The position numbers and the translations under genes are program-made. This document shows, one piece after another, positions 13,078-20,472 of a stretch of DNA of 20,472 bases. The notes beneath the pieces are model-generated. The model ran no database searches and was not told the origin of the DNA. It worked only from the letters and a program-made list of their open reading frames with translations. Source of the DNA: a virus; the IMG/VR virus record IMGVR_UViG_3300035180_003587, positions 1 to 20,472 of that record; one strand, written 5' to 3'. Position 1 is the stretch's first letter. The number at the start of each line of letters is the position of its first letter.

Positions 13078-14022
13078 ATGCGTCTCGGAGGACTCGGAGC
13101 CATCTACGCTGCGCCGTCGGGGGCGAACCCCACGCCCATCCCCATCGCCATCGCCAAGGGCGCGACGATCGGCTTCAAGCAGGAGAAGAAGGCGCTGCGC
13201 GGGCAGTGGACGCTGCCGATCGACGTCTTCGCCGGAGCCATCGACGGGTCGCTGAAGTTCCAGAACTGCGACTTCAAGGCAAGCACGCTGCAGATGGTGC
13301 TCGCCGGCAGCACGCTCACCGCAAACGCGACGCAGCTCGCGGCCACGGGCGAGGCCGTGGCGGTGCCCGGCTCCCCGTACCAGGTCGCCGTCGCCAACTC
13401 GGCCACCTTCGTCGAGGATGGCGGGGTGCTCGACCTGACCGCTGGCAAGTGGCTGGCCCGCGCGACGGCCTACCCGCCGCCCACGGGCCAGTACTGCGTC
13501 TCGGCTCCGTGCACCTTTTCGGGCACGTCGACGCTGACCACTCTCACCGTCACCGCGGTGGCCTCGGGCACGCTGAGCCTCGGCTCGGTGCTCGTCGGCG
13601 GCACGGCCGGCACCACGATCACCGCGTTCCTCACCGGCACCGGCGGCGTGGGCACCTACACCATCAGCGTCTCGCAGTCGGCGACGTTCACGTCGGCGAC
13701 GGCGGCCTACACGTTCGCGGCCGCTGACACGCTCCACAACATGAGCGTGGTCTACCGCTACTCGAGCACGCTCTCCGGGTCGCAGACGCTCACCTACAAC
13801 AACCAGGTGGTGGGCGCGTCGACGGGCTACCTGGTGCGCGTCTACTCGAACTTCAGCGTGAACGGGGTCATCCGGCCGCTCGGGTACGAGTTCCCCAACG
13901 TCCACTTCAGCGACCTCGAGCACGTCTTCAAGGTGGACGACTGGGCGGAGCAGAGCCTGAGCGGCATGATCGCTCAGGACACGGCCTCGCTGCTCGGCCT
14001 CAAGCACTACACGGGCGAGTAA
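13078..14022 (+). CDS. Major tail tube protein with inserted beta domain
   Basis: 314 residues; ATG after CAAGGAG with 8-base spacing. The outer parts look like a tail tube subunit: [20 protein letters not shown] near residues 60-80, [23 protein letters not shown], then [37 protein letters not shown]. Tube subunits stack as hexamer rings around the tape measure. Between about residues 136 and 212 lies a Thr/Gly/Ser/Val-rich block ([42 protein letters not shown]), a motif seen in many phage surface proteins, so an extra domain would decorate the tail exterior (inference). This explains the length, longer than the usual 150-250. Function assignment rests on position before the G/T chaperones and tape measure. 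Confidence 0.85.
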   Translation: MRLGGLGAIYAAPSGANPTPIPIAIAKGATIGFKQEKKALRGQWTLPIDVFAGAIDGSLKFQNCDFKASTLQMVLAGSTLTANATQLAATGEAVAVPGSPYQVAVANSATFVEDGGVLDLTAGKWLARATAYPPPTGQYCVSAPCTFSGTSTLTTLTVTAVASGTLSLGSVLVGGTAGTTITAFLTGTGGVGTYTISVSQSATFTSATAAYTFAAADTLHNMSVVYRYSSTLSGSQTLTYNNQVVGASTGYLVRVYSNFSVNGVIRPLGYEFPNVHFSDLEHVFKVDDWAEQSLSGMIAQDTASLLGLKHYTGE

Positions 14023-14024
14023 CG

Positions 14025-14357
14025 ATGGCCACTATCACGCTGGGAGGCCGCGAGCTGGACGTGAAGCCCGCGACGCTCGGGTTCCTGAAGCGCGAGATCT
14101 TGCCCTGGAAGCGCGACACGCCGAAGCGCGTTCCGGGCACCGAGCTCGACATCGGCGGCATCGCGGACCTCGAGGAGGAGATCATCAACTGGAGGGTCCG
14201 CGGCCTGCTCCTCTACCTCGGCCACAACACCGGCGTGGACGCCACCTGGATCGAGGACCACGTGGTCGACGTCGAGGCCGCGGTGACGAAGGTCATCGCG
14301 GCCGCGGGCCAGGAGCCGGCACCCAAGGCCACGCCGGGGGAAGCTCCGCGCCCGTAG
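14025..14357 (+). CDS. Tail assembly chaperone G
   Basis: 110 residues, starting 2 bases after the tail tube stop. The sequence ATITLGGRELDVKPATLGFLKREILPW is typical of small tail chaperones, followed by acidic helical text (DIGGIADLEEEIINWRVRGLLLYL; DHVVDVEAAVTKVIAAAG) and a Pro/Ala-rich tail (EPAPKATPGEAPRP). Family role: lambda gpG coats the tape measure protein during tail assembly and is not in the virion. The gene ends within a frameshift signal (14336-14395), so a fraction of ribosomes should go on in the -1 frame and make a G-T fusion of 212 residues. Confidence 0.9.
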   Translation: MATITLGGRELDVKPATLGFLKREILPWKRDTPKRVPGTELDIGGIADLEEEIINWRVRGLLLYLGHNTGVDATWIEDHVVDVEAAVTKVIAAAGQEPAPKATPGEAPRP

Positions 14358-14395
14358 AGGACGAGGCCGTCCTGCTGCGACGGATCTACGGGCGC
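14336..14395 (+). promoter_or_regulatory. Programmed -1 ribosomal frameshift signal
   Basis: In the zero frame the codons read CCG GGG GAA, giving the heptamer G-GGG-GAA (14336-14342), on which the glycine tRNA can re-pair perfectly after slipping back one base. Five bases later a perfect 11-bp stem begins: GCGCCCGTAGA (14348-14358) pairs with TCTACGGGCGC (14385-14395), and it includes the zero-frame stop TAG (14355-14357). A second 5-bp stem, GGACG/CGTCC (14359-14363/14368-14372, loop AGGC), stacks directly inside. The -1 frame is open far beyond, without a start codon. This is the slip site, spacer and structure arrangement known from lambda-type tail chaperones; efficiency cannot be read. 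Confidence 0.85.
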
Positions 14396-14662
14396 ATCAT
14401 CGACCGGACGGGGTGGTCGTTCCCGACGGTCGACGCCCTTCGCCTCGACGAGATGCACGACCTCTTCGACCACTGGGCCGAGGAGCCGCCGCTCTCGGTG
14501 GTGGTGCGCGCGCTCGCCGGATGGGAGCCGCAGACGCCGGAGAACGACCCGGCGACGCCGAAGGTGGTCACGCAAGAGGAGTGGGACCGGATGGTCGGTG
14601 CCGCGCAGGTCGGGGCGAAGGTCGGTGCACAGAGGCTCGCGCAGGCGCAGCACGGGAGGTAG
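14339..14662 (+). CDS. T part of the G-T tail chaperone, -1 frame
   Basis: After a slip at GGG the -1 frame continues 107 residues from GSSAPVEDEAV to the TAG at 14660-14662. Between the G stop and the first ATG (14453) there is no ATG, GTG or TTG in this frame, yet the text is plainly protein-like and family-typical: LLRRIYGRIIDRTGWSFPTV, LRLDEMHDLFDHWAEEPP. Annotation from ATG 14453 alone would remove about 38 residues of this domain. In the fusion, the T domain binds tail tube subunits while G binds the tape measure (lambda model). The C-terminus is Ala/Gln/Arg-rich. Tape-measure translation begins four bases after its stop, with its ribosome site GGGAGG (14654-14659) inside this gene. Confidence 0.85.
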   Translation, partial: GSSAPVEDEAVLLRRIYGRIIDRTGWSFPTVDALRLDEMHDLFDHWAEEPPLSVVVRALAGWEPQTPENDPATPKVVTQEEWDRMVGAAQVGAKVGAQRLAQAQHGR

Positions 14663-14665
14663 CCG

Positions 14666-16612
14666 GTGGGTCAACCGATGAAGATCCAGGTTGAGGTCGA
14701 CGCCTCGGGCCTCGTCTCGGGTCTGAAGGTGGCCACGACCGGCGTCGACGCCGCCGCCACGGCGATGCGCACGGGCCTCAAGGCCACCGGCGACGCGGCC
14801 ACCGCGGCGGGCAAGTCGCACGAGGGGCTGCTCGGCACGCTGCGCGCGTTCAAGGCCGAGCAGGTCCAGCAGGGCAGGGTAGCGAAGTTCTACGCGTCCG
14901 AGCTCACCGGCATCATCCCGGCGAGCGCGGGCGCGTCGAACGCGCTGCGCGGGGTGCTCGGCGCCGGCGTCGAGCTCGCGGCCGGCGGCGGAGTACTTGC
15001 CGTCGGATTTGAGCTCGCGAAGGTCGGCATCGAGGCCTTCAACGAGAAGACCGAGGAGAGCCAGGCGCGAGCGGCCGAGCTGCGCGCCGTCTACGTGAAG
15101 GCCACCGACGAGATCGACAAGTCCTTCCGCGCCGTGCGGCAGAGCCTCCAGGGAGAGCTCTCGGCGGCGGGCGCGGCTTGGCAGGGCGACGTCAACAAGA
15201 CGAAGGACACGCTCAAGGAACTCCAGAACGAGATCGCCGAGAAGACCGCCAAGGCCGGGTCGAGCGTCTGGGCGCAGATCAAGGGCGGGCTGCAGCAGAT
15301 CGTGGAGATCGGCGGCGGTTCCGGCAAGGGCGTTAATACAGGCGAGGACGAAGAGATCGCGCAGATGCAGAAGAAGCAGCTCGCCGAGGTAAAGGCGCTG
15401 GAGGACCGGAAGGTCGAGGCCAAGAAGCTCGCCGGCGAGGAACAGAAGAAGCTGGCCCGTTCCACCGCGCTCGAGGTCGAAAGCATCGAGGCGAAAAGCG
15501 CGGGCAAGATCGCCGAGATCCGCGCGGCGCTGCAGACGCGCCTGCACCAGCTCGAGGAGCAGAAGGACAAGCTCGACCCGGACGGATCCGGGGCGAACCG
15601 GGGCAAGCTCGAGGTGGCCGCGCGGAGGGAGACGGACGAGCAGATCCGCCGTGTCCGCGTCGATGAGGAGCAAAAGACCAACGAGACGATCCTCTCGCTG
15701 CAGAAGCCCTTCCTTTCCGAGTACGGCGCAGCCATCCGCGAGAGCGAGCTGCGCATCGCCTCGCTCGAGGAGGCGATCCGGCGCACGAAGGACCAGAAGG
15801 AGATCGACAACCTGCGCACGCAAATTGATGCGCAGGAGGACCTGGAGGGCGCTGCCTTCGACCGCCGCATCGCGCTCGAGCGGAAGAAGGAGGCCGAACT
15901 CGCCGCGGAACGCGAGGCCAACGTCCGCAAGAACATCGACAAGGCCATCGCGATGGAGGGAGAGGCGATGCGCCGGTGGGAGGTCTCCAACAAGAACTCC
16001 ATCGCGGTGGTGTCGGCCGCGGCCGGGTCGCTGGTGCACGGGTTCAGCGCTGGCATCCAGGGCATGATCACCGGCACCGAGTCCCTCGGCCAAGCGATGG
16101 CCGACCTCGCCACCGGGATGCTGGAGGCAGTGCTCGGCGCGCTCGAGCAGATCGCCGCCGAGTGGGTCACCCAGAAGGCGCTCGAGGTAATCCTCGGCAA
16201 GGCGGCCGCGGCGTCCAACGCCCAGGGCAACATCGCTGTAGCGGCGACCGGCGCTGCGGCATCGCAGGCTGCGATCCCCATCGTGGGCCCGGCGCTGGCG
16301 CTCGGCGCGGCCTCGGCGATGATCGGCGCGCTCGAAGGGATGGCGCTGCCGCTGCTCTCCGCCCGCGGCGGATTCGACATCGGCGCCGGCGTCAACCCGA
16401 TCGTCCAACTCCATGAAAAGGAGATGGTGCTCCCGGCTCGCATCGCGGAGCCCCTGCGCCAGCAACTGTCCGGCGGCGGTGGGCGTGACGGCGGAGTCCA
16501 CCTGCACATCCACGGCGACGTCTACGACGCTGGCGGCGTCGAGGCCCTGCCCAGCAACCCGAAGTTCCTGCGCGGGATGCGCGAGGCACGCCGGAACGGG
16601 AAGGCCTTGTGA
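14666..16612 (+). CDS. Tape measure protein
   Basis: 648 residues from GTG, 6 bases after GGGAGG; ATG 14678 in the same frame is possible but 18 bases away. N-terminus MKIQVEVDASGLVSGLKVATTGVDAAATAM is typical of tape measures. The centre (about residues 125-440) is a long Lys/Glu/Ala-rich coiled coil (LEDRKVEAKKLAGEEQKKLARS; LEEQKDKLD; RKKEAELAAEREANVRKN). Two hydrophobic Gly/Ala stretches, near residues 90-125 and about 525-570 (AAIPIVGPALALGAASAMIGALEG), fit the membrane-active parts that help DNA pass the envelope. The C-terminus has HLHIHGDVYDAGGVEAL. The coiled coil sets tail length; at about 0.15 nm per residue the tail would be at most near 100 nm. It follows the chaperone genes as expected. 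Confidence 0.95.
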   Translation: MGQPMKIQVEVDASGLVSGLKVATTGVDAAATAMRTGLKATGDAATAAGKSHEGLLGTLRAFKAEQVQQGRVAKFYASELTGIIPASAGASNALRGVLGAGVELAAGGGVLAVGFELAKVGIEAFNEKTEESQARAAELRAVYVKATDEIDKSFRAVRQSLQGELSAAGAAWQGDVNKTKDTLKELQNEIAEKTAKAGSSVWAQIKGGLQQIVEIGGGSGKGVNTGEDEEIAQMQKKQLAEVKALEDRKVEAKKLAGEEQKKLARSTALEVESIEAKSAGKIAEIRAALQTRLHQLEEQKDKLDPDGSGANRGKLEVAARRETDEQIRRVRVDEEQKTNETILSLQKPFLSEYGAAIRESELRIASLEEAIRRTKDQKEIDNLRTQIDAQEDLEGAAFDRRIALERKKEAELAAEREANVRKNIDKAIAMEGEAMRRWEVSNKNSIAVVSAAAGSLVHGFSAGIQGMITGTESLGQAMADLATGMLEAVLGALEQIAAEWVTQKALEVILGKAAAASNAQGNIAVAATGAAASQAAIPIVGPALALGAASAMIGALEGMALPLLSARGGFDIGAGVNPIVQLHEKEMVLPARIAEPLRQQLSGGGGRDGGVHLHIHGDVYDAGGVEALPSNPKFLRGMREARRNGKAL

Positions 16613-17856
16613 GCAACCTCGTCTTCCCCCTCAGCACCTACGGCGGCTACGTAAAGTCGTCCGAGATGATCTCCTCGGTCCGCATCGACGAGAGCGCCTC
16701 GGGCAAGGAAGCGCGGTCGAGTTGGTGGAGCGTGCCTCGATGGCGCTACCAGATCGCGTTTGACGTCCTCCGGCGCGACGCGCGCGCGGACCTGCAGCAG
16801 CTGGTCAACCACTTCGCGCGCCACTTCGGCCAGCTCGACTCGTTCCTGCTCCTCGATCCCGAGGACAACGCTGCCTCTGCCCACGGCTTCGGTGTCGGCG
16901 ACGGGAGCACCACCACCTTCCAGCTGCAGCGCTCGCTTCTCGGCTCCAAGACAGACGTCCTCGGCGGCCCGTGGCCCGTGCTGTCCACGCCGCGCACGAA
17001 CCTCGCGCTCTGGTCGCAGGACCTCACGCAGGCGACCTGGACGAAGACGGCGAGCTCCGCCGCGCTCACCACTACCCTCGCGCCCGATGGCACAGCGACC
17101 GCCTGCAAGCTCACGGACACGGCGGCGACCAGCACCCACCTCGCCTCGCAGCCGGTGACGCTCACTTCCGGGGTGACCTACACGCTCTCGGCCTGGGTGA
17201 AGGCCGCGGGTCGCAGCCAGGTCGCGCTCTATGCGCAGGGGACCACCTTCGGCGCGCTCTTCGACCTCACCGCTCTCACCGGCGCCGCGCTCGCGGGGGC
17301 GGTGACGCCGGCCGCACCCGTCGCGCACCCGACGCTCGCCGGCTACTACCGCTGCGCGTTCACCTTCACCGCGACGGCGACCGGCGCCACCACGTTCCAG
17401 GCGAACCTCGCGAGCGGCGGCGCGGTCAGCTACCTGGGCGACGGCTCCAGCGGGGCAATCGTCTGGGGCGTGCAGTTCGAGGCGGGCACGGCCGCGACCA
17501 GCTACATCGCCACCACCAGCGCCGCGCTCATCAGCACGCCCTCGTATTGGCCGAGCTACGCCGACGGGTTCGAGCCCGTCTTCGACTTCGGGCCCGCCCC
17601 CGTCATCTCCGTGGCCGGCGTCGCCAAGGTGCAGACCACCGATTACACGCTCTCCACCTCGAACTACGGCGGCGCCGACGCATCGCTCTCCGTCGGCCAG
17701 GTGAAGTTCGTGGCTGCGCCCGCGAGCGGCGCCGCGCTCACCTGGTCGGGCTCCTTCTACAAGCGTGTCCGCTTCGAGAGCCCCTCGATGTCGCTCGAGC
17801 GCATCGGGCTCAACTTCTGGCGGGGCGAGATGTCGCTCTTGAGCGTGAAGCCATGA
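16609..17856 (+). CDS. DUF2460-type distal tail protein with inserted carbohydrate-binding-like domain
   Basis: 415 residues; GTG overlaps the tape-measure stop (GTGA). The two ends match DUF2460 (gene transfer agent gp12 family): residues 1-110 with SWWSVPRWRYQIAFDVLRRDA, LQQLVNHFARHFGQLDSFLLLDPED, and GFGVGDGSTTTFQLQRS; and about 310-415 with PVISVAGVAKV, YTLS, GQVKFVAAPASGAALTWSGSFYKRVRFESPS and LSLERIGL-like text. DUF2460 proteins are usually about 200-215 long. The extra roughly 190 residues (about 120-308) form a lectin-like beta-sandwich: NLALWSQDLTQATWTK, PDGTATACKLTDTAA, SQPVTLTSGVTYTLSAWVKA, GYYRCAFTFTATATG, and VQFEAGTAATSYIATT at its end. Such domains bind sugars in phage tails and enzymes. 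It probably adds host-surface binding to the tail tip. Confidence 0.9.
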   Translation: MSNLVFPLSTYGGYVKSSEMISSVRIDESASGKEARSSWWSVPRWRYQIAFDVLRRDARADLQQLVNHFARHFGQLDSFLLLDPEDNAASAHGFGVGDGSTTTFQLQRSLLGSKTDVLGGPWPVLSTPRTNLALWSQDLTQATWTKTASSAALTTTLAPDGTATACKLTDTAATSTHLASQPVTLTSGVTYTLSAWVKAAGRSQVALYAQGTTFGALFDLTALTGAALAGAVTPAAPVAHPTLAGYYRCAFTFTATATGATTFQANLASGGAVSYLGDGSSGAIVWGVQFEAGTAATSYIATTSAALISTPSYWPSYADGFEPVFDFGPAPVISVAGVAKVQTTDYTLSTSNYGGADASLSVGQVKFVAAPASGAALTWSGSFYKRVRFESPSMSLERIGLNFWRGEMSLLSVKP

Positions 17857-18779
17857 AGACCGCCCCCGGTGCGCTCACCGCGTGGTTGGCCCTCGGCGGC
17901 AACAACCGCGAGGTCTGGCGCGCGGACCTCGTCTCGGTCTTCCTCCGCGGCAACGCTACGGCCACGCCGGACTACGTGTGGACGACGTGGGACCGGGACC
18001 TCACCGTCGCCGGCACGAAGTACCTCACCTACCCGGGCGGCCCGCTGGTGCGCCGCGGGAGCTACTCCCAGAACCGCTTCCCAACCATCGACACGCTCGA
18101 CATGGTGATCGGCGGCGCGGGCTTTCTCGTCGCCGGCAAGGCGATCGGGCTGCAGGCCGCGACCGGCTACTTCGACGGCGCGCGCGTCCGCGTCGACCAC
18201 ATCCTCATGCCCTCGCCGGGCGACGTCTCGCTGGGCCCGATCACCGGCTTCTTCGAGGGGCGCGTCTCCGGCGTGGAGCCGCAGGGCACCGACGTCCGGA
18301 TGCGCCTCAAGAGCGAGGTGGTCACGCTCTCCGTGAAGCTCCCGCGCTTCTTGATCCAGTCGCAGTGCATGAACGGGGTCTACGACGCGAACTGCGCCGC
18401 GAGCCTCGGCGGAACAGCGGCGATGCGCGCGACCTTCTCGGTCACCGGCGCCATCGTCACCGGCTCGCCGACCACCACGACGTTCACCACCAGCAACGCG
18501 ACGATCCAGGGGAAGGCCACCGGCTTCTACGCCCTCGGCGTGCTCACCTTCACGAGCGGGGCCAACGTCGGGCTCAAGCGCAGCGTCCTCGCATCCACCA
18601 CGGGTACCGGCTCGATCGTGCTCGCGCAGCCGCTCCCGGTTGCGACCGCGCCCGGCGACACCTTCACCATCTACCCTGGCTGCGACCACTCTCGCGCATG
18701 GTGCAACACCACCTTTGGCAACCTGAGCCAGTGGCGCGGCTACCCCCACGTCCCGAGCACCGAAGGGGGGGCGCTCTAA
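17853..18779 (+). CDS. DUF2163 / lambda L-like tail tip protein with four cysteines
   Basis: 308 residues; ATG overlaps the previous stop (ATGA). The C-terminal part is diagnostic of the DUF2163/phage BR0599 family: GVLTFTSGANVGLKRSVLAS, LAQPLPVATAPGDTFTIYPGCDHSRAW, then FGNLSQWRGYPHVPS. N-terminal half begins LTAWLALGGNNREVWRADLVSVFLR and has the beta-rich hub pattern (YLTYPGGPLVRRGSYSQ; VDHILMPSPGDVSLGPITGFFEGRVSGVE). Four cysteines C172-x8-C181 and C277-x6-C284 are placed like those that hold an iron-sulfur cluster in lambda gpL. Role: ring or hub protein linking tail tube to the J-like tip. The family is shared by lambda-type phages and gene transfer agents (gp13). Confidence 0.92.
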   Translation: MKTAPGALTAWLALGGNNREVWRADLVSVFLRGNATATPDYVWTTWDRDLTVAGTKYLTYPGGPLVRRGSYSQNRFPTIDTLDMVIGGAGFLVAGKAIGLQAATGYFDGARVRVDHILMPSPGDVSLGPITGFFEGRVSGVEPQGTDVRMRLKSEVVTLSVKLPRFLIQSQCMNGVYDANCAASLGGTAAMRATFSVTGAIVTGSPTTTTFTTSNATIQGKATGFYALGVLTFTSGANVGLKRSVLASTTGTGSIVLAQPLPVATAPGDTFTIYPGCDHSRAWCNTTFGNLSQWRGYPHVPSTEGGAL

Positions 18780-20472
18780 TGCCTCGTCCCGGAAGCCTTG
18801 GGAACGTCAACGACCCGCCGATCACGGATCCCGAGGATCCGCCGCTGTCTGAAACTCGCCCTGCGCGCGGCCACTCACCCAGGCCGCAGACCACGGCAGA
18901 GCAAGGCAAGGCGCTGCCGATCGTCTATGGGCAAGGTAAGGTGGCCGCGCAGCTGGTCGAGAAGCAGGCACCCACTACAACGAACGCTCCGCTCCGGCGC
19001 ACGGCTAGCTCGCAGGTCTATGCGGGCGAGTACCGCACCGTCCTCGCCTATCTCGTGCAGGGAGTAGGCGCCGGCAACGATGGCTCTTTCCTCTGCACCC
19101 AGACGGGTGTCACCGGCGCGGCGGCGGACTTCACCTCTGGCTCGCTGATCACGGTCGGGCAGGCCGGGATCGTGGATGGCGGATGCCTTTGGACGTGCAT
19201 CTCGCTCGGCAACTGCGAGGTCATCGCCAGCCAGCAGTTCACCGCGGCGCTCTGCGAGGGCGAGATTGTGGGGGCAATCAACCTCTACTGGGACAAGGAG
19301 GTGGGCACCGCGGTGTCGCTCACCAATCCCGGGAAGGGGTGCGGCCTCGCCGTCGGACCCGATGCGGCCACGCAGAGCCTGGTCGGATACGCGGTTGAGA
19401 ATTACCAGCACACGGCGGTCATCTTCGCGCTCGCCGCGCCCACGGGCACCCAGAAGGAGATCCCCGCCATCGCGGTGGAGCTCAAGGGCGTCATGTTCGG
19501 CGGCGCGGGCCCGGACGTCTCGCCAGCGGACATCCTGAACGACCTGCTGACGCACACGCGCCGCGGGGCCGGCTGGGTCAGCTCGCGGGTGGACTCCTCG
19601 ATCACCGGCAGCGGCGTCAGCGGGTATCGAGTCTATTGCGACGCGTTCGGGTTGAGGGTCAGCATGGTCATCGACAGCCAGCAGACGGCGGCAGCCATCA
19701 TCGCAGCGCTCCTCGCGGCCACGAACTGCGAGGCCGTGTGGAGCCAGGGTTCGCTCCACTGCGTCCCGCTGGGCGACACGTCGAGCAGCTCGCCGGTCTT
19801 CGGCGCGACGAACTACACCGCGCCTAGCGCCGCGGTGGCCTCGTTCGGCGCGGCTGACTTCCTCGACACGGTCAACCCCGTGCAGGTCCAGCGGCGCGAT
19901 GACAGCGACTGCTACAACGCCTGGCCGATTGAGTTCACCGACCGCAGCTCCCGCTACGCGCGCGCGACGGTGGAGGACCAGGTCCTCGACGACGTCGAGG
20001 TGCGCGGCGGCGTCGCGCGTGCCGGCGTCACCAGCTACCCGATCATCCTGCCCAACGGCAAAGCCGCCACGATGCTCTCGCGCATCCTCGGCAACCGCTC
20101 GATCAAGAACCGGAACACGTACACGTTCCGGGTCTCGTGGGCTTCGGGCGTGCTGATCGAGCCGTGCGACCTGCTCACGCTGACCGAGCCGGGCATCGGC
20201 TTCGTCAACACGCCGGTGCGGGTGACCTCGGTAGCCGAGGCGGAGGACGGCACGTTCTCCATCACGGCCGAGGACTGGCCCGTGGGAGTGCAGACGGCGC
20301 TGGCGTACACGCCCCAGGCGAACGATGGGCTGCGCACGAACGACCGGGGCAGCCTCGCCAGCATCGGCGGCGGCGCCGCGGGGACTCGGCCCGTACCCGC
20401 GCCGACCACCGTCGGCGCAGCGCAGGTCGGAGTCGGCCAGGTTGGGCGGAGCAACCAACCTATCGGTAACGC
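18779..20472 (+). CDS. Tail tip hub protein, J-like (C-terminal end outside window)
   Basis: ATG overlaps the upstream stop (TAATG); open for 564 codons to the window edge. The start is preceded by GAAGGGGGGGCG (18764-18775). The N-terminus has Pro-rich lead-in, then KALPIVYGQGKVAAQLVEKQ, the opening typical of J/gp15 hub proteins. Around residues 98-143 a Cys-containing module (FLCTQTGVTGAAADFTSGS, DGGCLWTC) appears to be inserted in that domain. Around 250 comes PADILNDLLTHTRRGAGWV, the strongest family signature, followed by YRVYCDAFGLRVSMVIDSQQTAAAIIAALLAATNCEAVW and later ILGNRSIKNRNTYTFRVSW. The hub closes the tail tube and carries the receptor-facing end; the C-terminal specificity region is not in the window. 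At least 564 residues; full J proteins often exceed 1,000. Confidence 0.92.
   Translation, partial: MPRPGSLGNVNDPPITDPEDPPLSETRPARGHSPRPQTTAEQGKALPIVYGQGKVAAQLVEKQAPTTTNAPLRRTASSQVYAGEYRTVLAYLVQGVGAGNDGSFLCTQTGVTGAAADFTSGSLITVGQAGIVDGGCLWTCISLGNCEVIASQQFTAALCEGEIVGAINLYWDKEVGTAVSLTNPGKGCGLAVGPDAATQSLVGYAVENYQHTAVIFALAAPTGTQKEIPAIAVELKGVMFGGAGPDVSPADILNDLLTHTRRGAGWVSSRVDSSITGSGVSGYRVYCDAFGLRVSMVIDSQQTAAAIIAALLAATNCEAVWSQGSLHCVPLGDTSSSSPVFGATNYTAPSAAVASFGAADFLDTVNPVQVQRRDDSDCYNAWPIEFTDRSSRYARATVEDQVLDDVEVRGGVARAGVTSYPIILPNGKAATMLSRILGNRSIKNRNTYTFRVSWASGVLIEPCDLLTLTEPGIGFVNTPVRVTSVAEAEDGTFSITAEDWPVGVQTALAYTPQANDGLRTNDRGSLASIGGGAAGTRPVPAPTTVGAAQVGVGQVGRSNQPIGN

Noticed and set aside
14453-14662. 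T chaperone as an independent gene from ATG 14453
   Set aside because: The family-like text begins about 38 residues earlier in the same frame, and no good ribosome site precedes this ATG. The frameshift signal explains expression better.
14213-16513. 766-residue minus-strand ORF opposite the tape measure gene
   Set aside because: Its sequence is Leu/Arg/Asp-rich, as is expected for the reverse of a Lys/Glu/Ala-coding GC-rich strand. The + strand gene is a clear tape measure. Other long minus ORFs (for example 4957-6282, 6764-8560, 9275-10843, 10770-12320, 18875-20458) are shadows for the same reason.
1-20472. tRNA genes, CRISPR arrays, insertion sequences, integrase and attachment sites
   Set aside because: I read both strands for cloverleaf-like ends, spaced repeats, transposase or recombinase motifs and terminal inverted repeats and saw none.

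Overview
The window is a 20.5 kb slice of a tailed phage or prophage with HK97-type head genes and a long-tailed (siphovirus) layout. All genes lie on the + strand, packed end to end with 1-8 base overlaps (GTGA, ATGA, TTGA, TGATG, TAATG). The DNA is very GC-rich, with G/C in nearly every third codon position, so the host is a high-GC bacterium. A myxobacterium or a similar high-GC proteobacterium is plausible, but nothing in the window fixes the host. No integrase, repressor, tRNA or chromosomal flank is visible, so free phage and integrated prophage cannot be told apart.

Left part (1-2835) is a DNA-metabolism operon: the C-terminal end of a Dam-like adenine methyltransferase, a replisome-organizer-like protein, a DnaC-like helicase loader, and three small proteins, two of them with helix-turn-helix features. 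The organizer gene carries a cluster of 10-base GCAARCGGCA repeats in its linker-coding part. This resembles an origin embedded in an initiator gene, as in lambda O. The operon is followed by a 9-base tandem array with several GATC sites (2836-2880).

Middle-left (2941-4600) holds small genes of unknown role: an Arg-rich protein, a beta-rich possible virion protein, a protein with a signal peptide, and an HNH nuclease. The AT-richer gap 4601-4681 between the HNH gene and terminase is the best cos-site candidate.

From 4682 to the end is the virion module in canonical order: small and large terminase, portal, ClpP-type prohead protease, major capsid protein, a small putative head protein, a gp6-like connector, a gp10-like neck protein, a tail-completion protein, tail tube, tail assembly chaperones G and G-T, tape measure, DUF2460-type distal tail protein, a DUF2163/lambda-L-like protein with four cysteines, and a J-like tail hub that runs off the right edge. 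The tip genes resemble both the lambda M-L-J set and the gp12-gp13-gp15 set of gene transfer agents, but the usual NlpC/P60 peptidase gene between L and J is absent.

The strongest non-gene signal is at 14336-14395. It combines a G-run slip site, a 5-base spacer and a perfect 11-bp stem, placed just before the stop of the chaperone gene. The -1 frame beyond it is coding-like but has no start codon for more than 100 bases. This is a complete programmed -1 frameshift cassette. Other points of interest are beta-domain insertions in three tail proteins, a lysine-rich tail and an atypical-codon insertion in the large terminase, and GC-rich hairpins between the head and tail genes. I saw no clearly unprecedented system; the window is a mosaic but recognisable siphophage.
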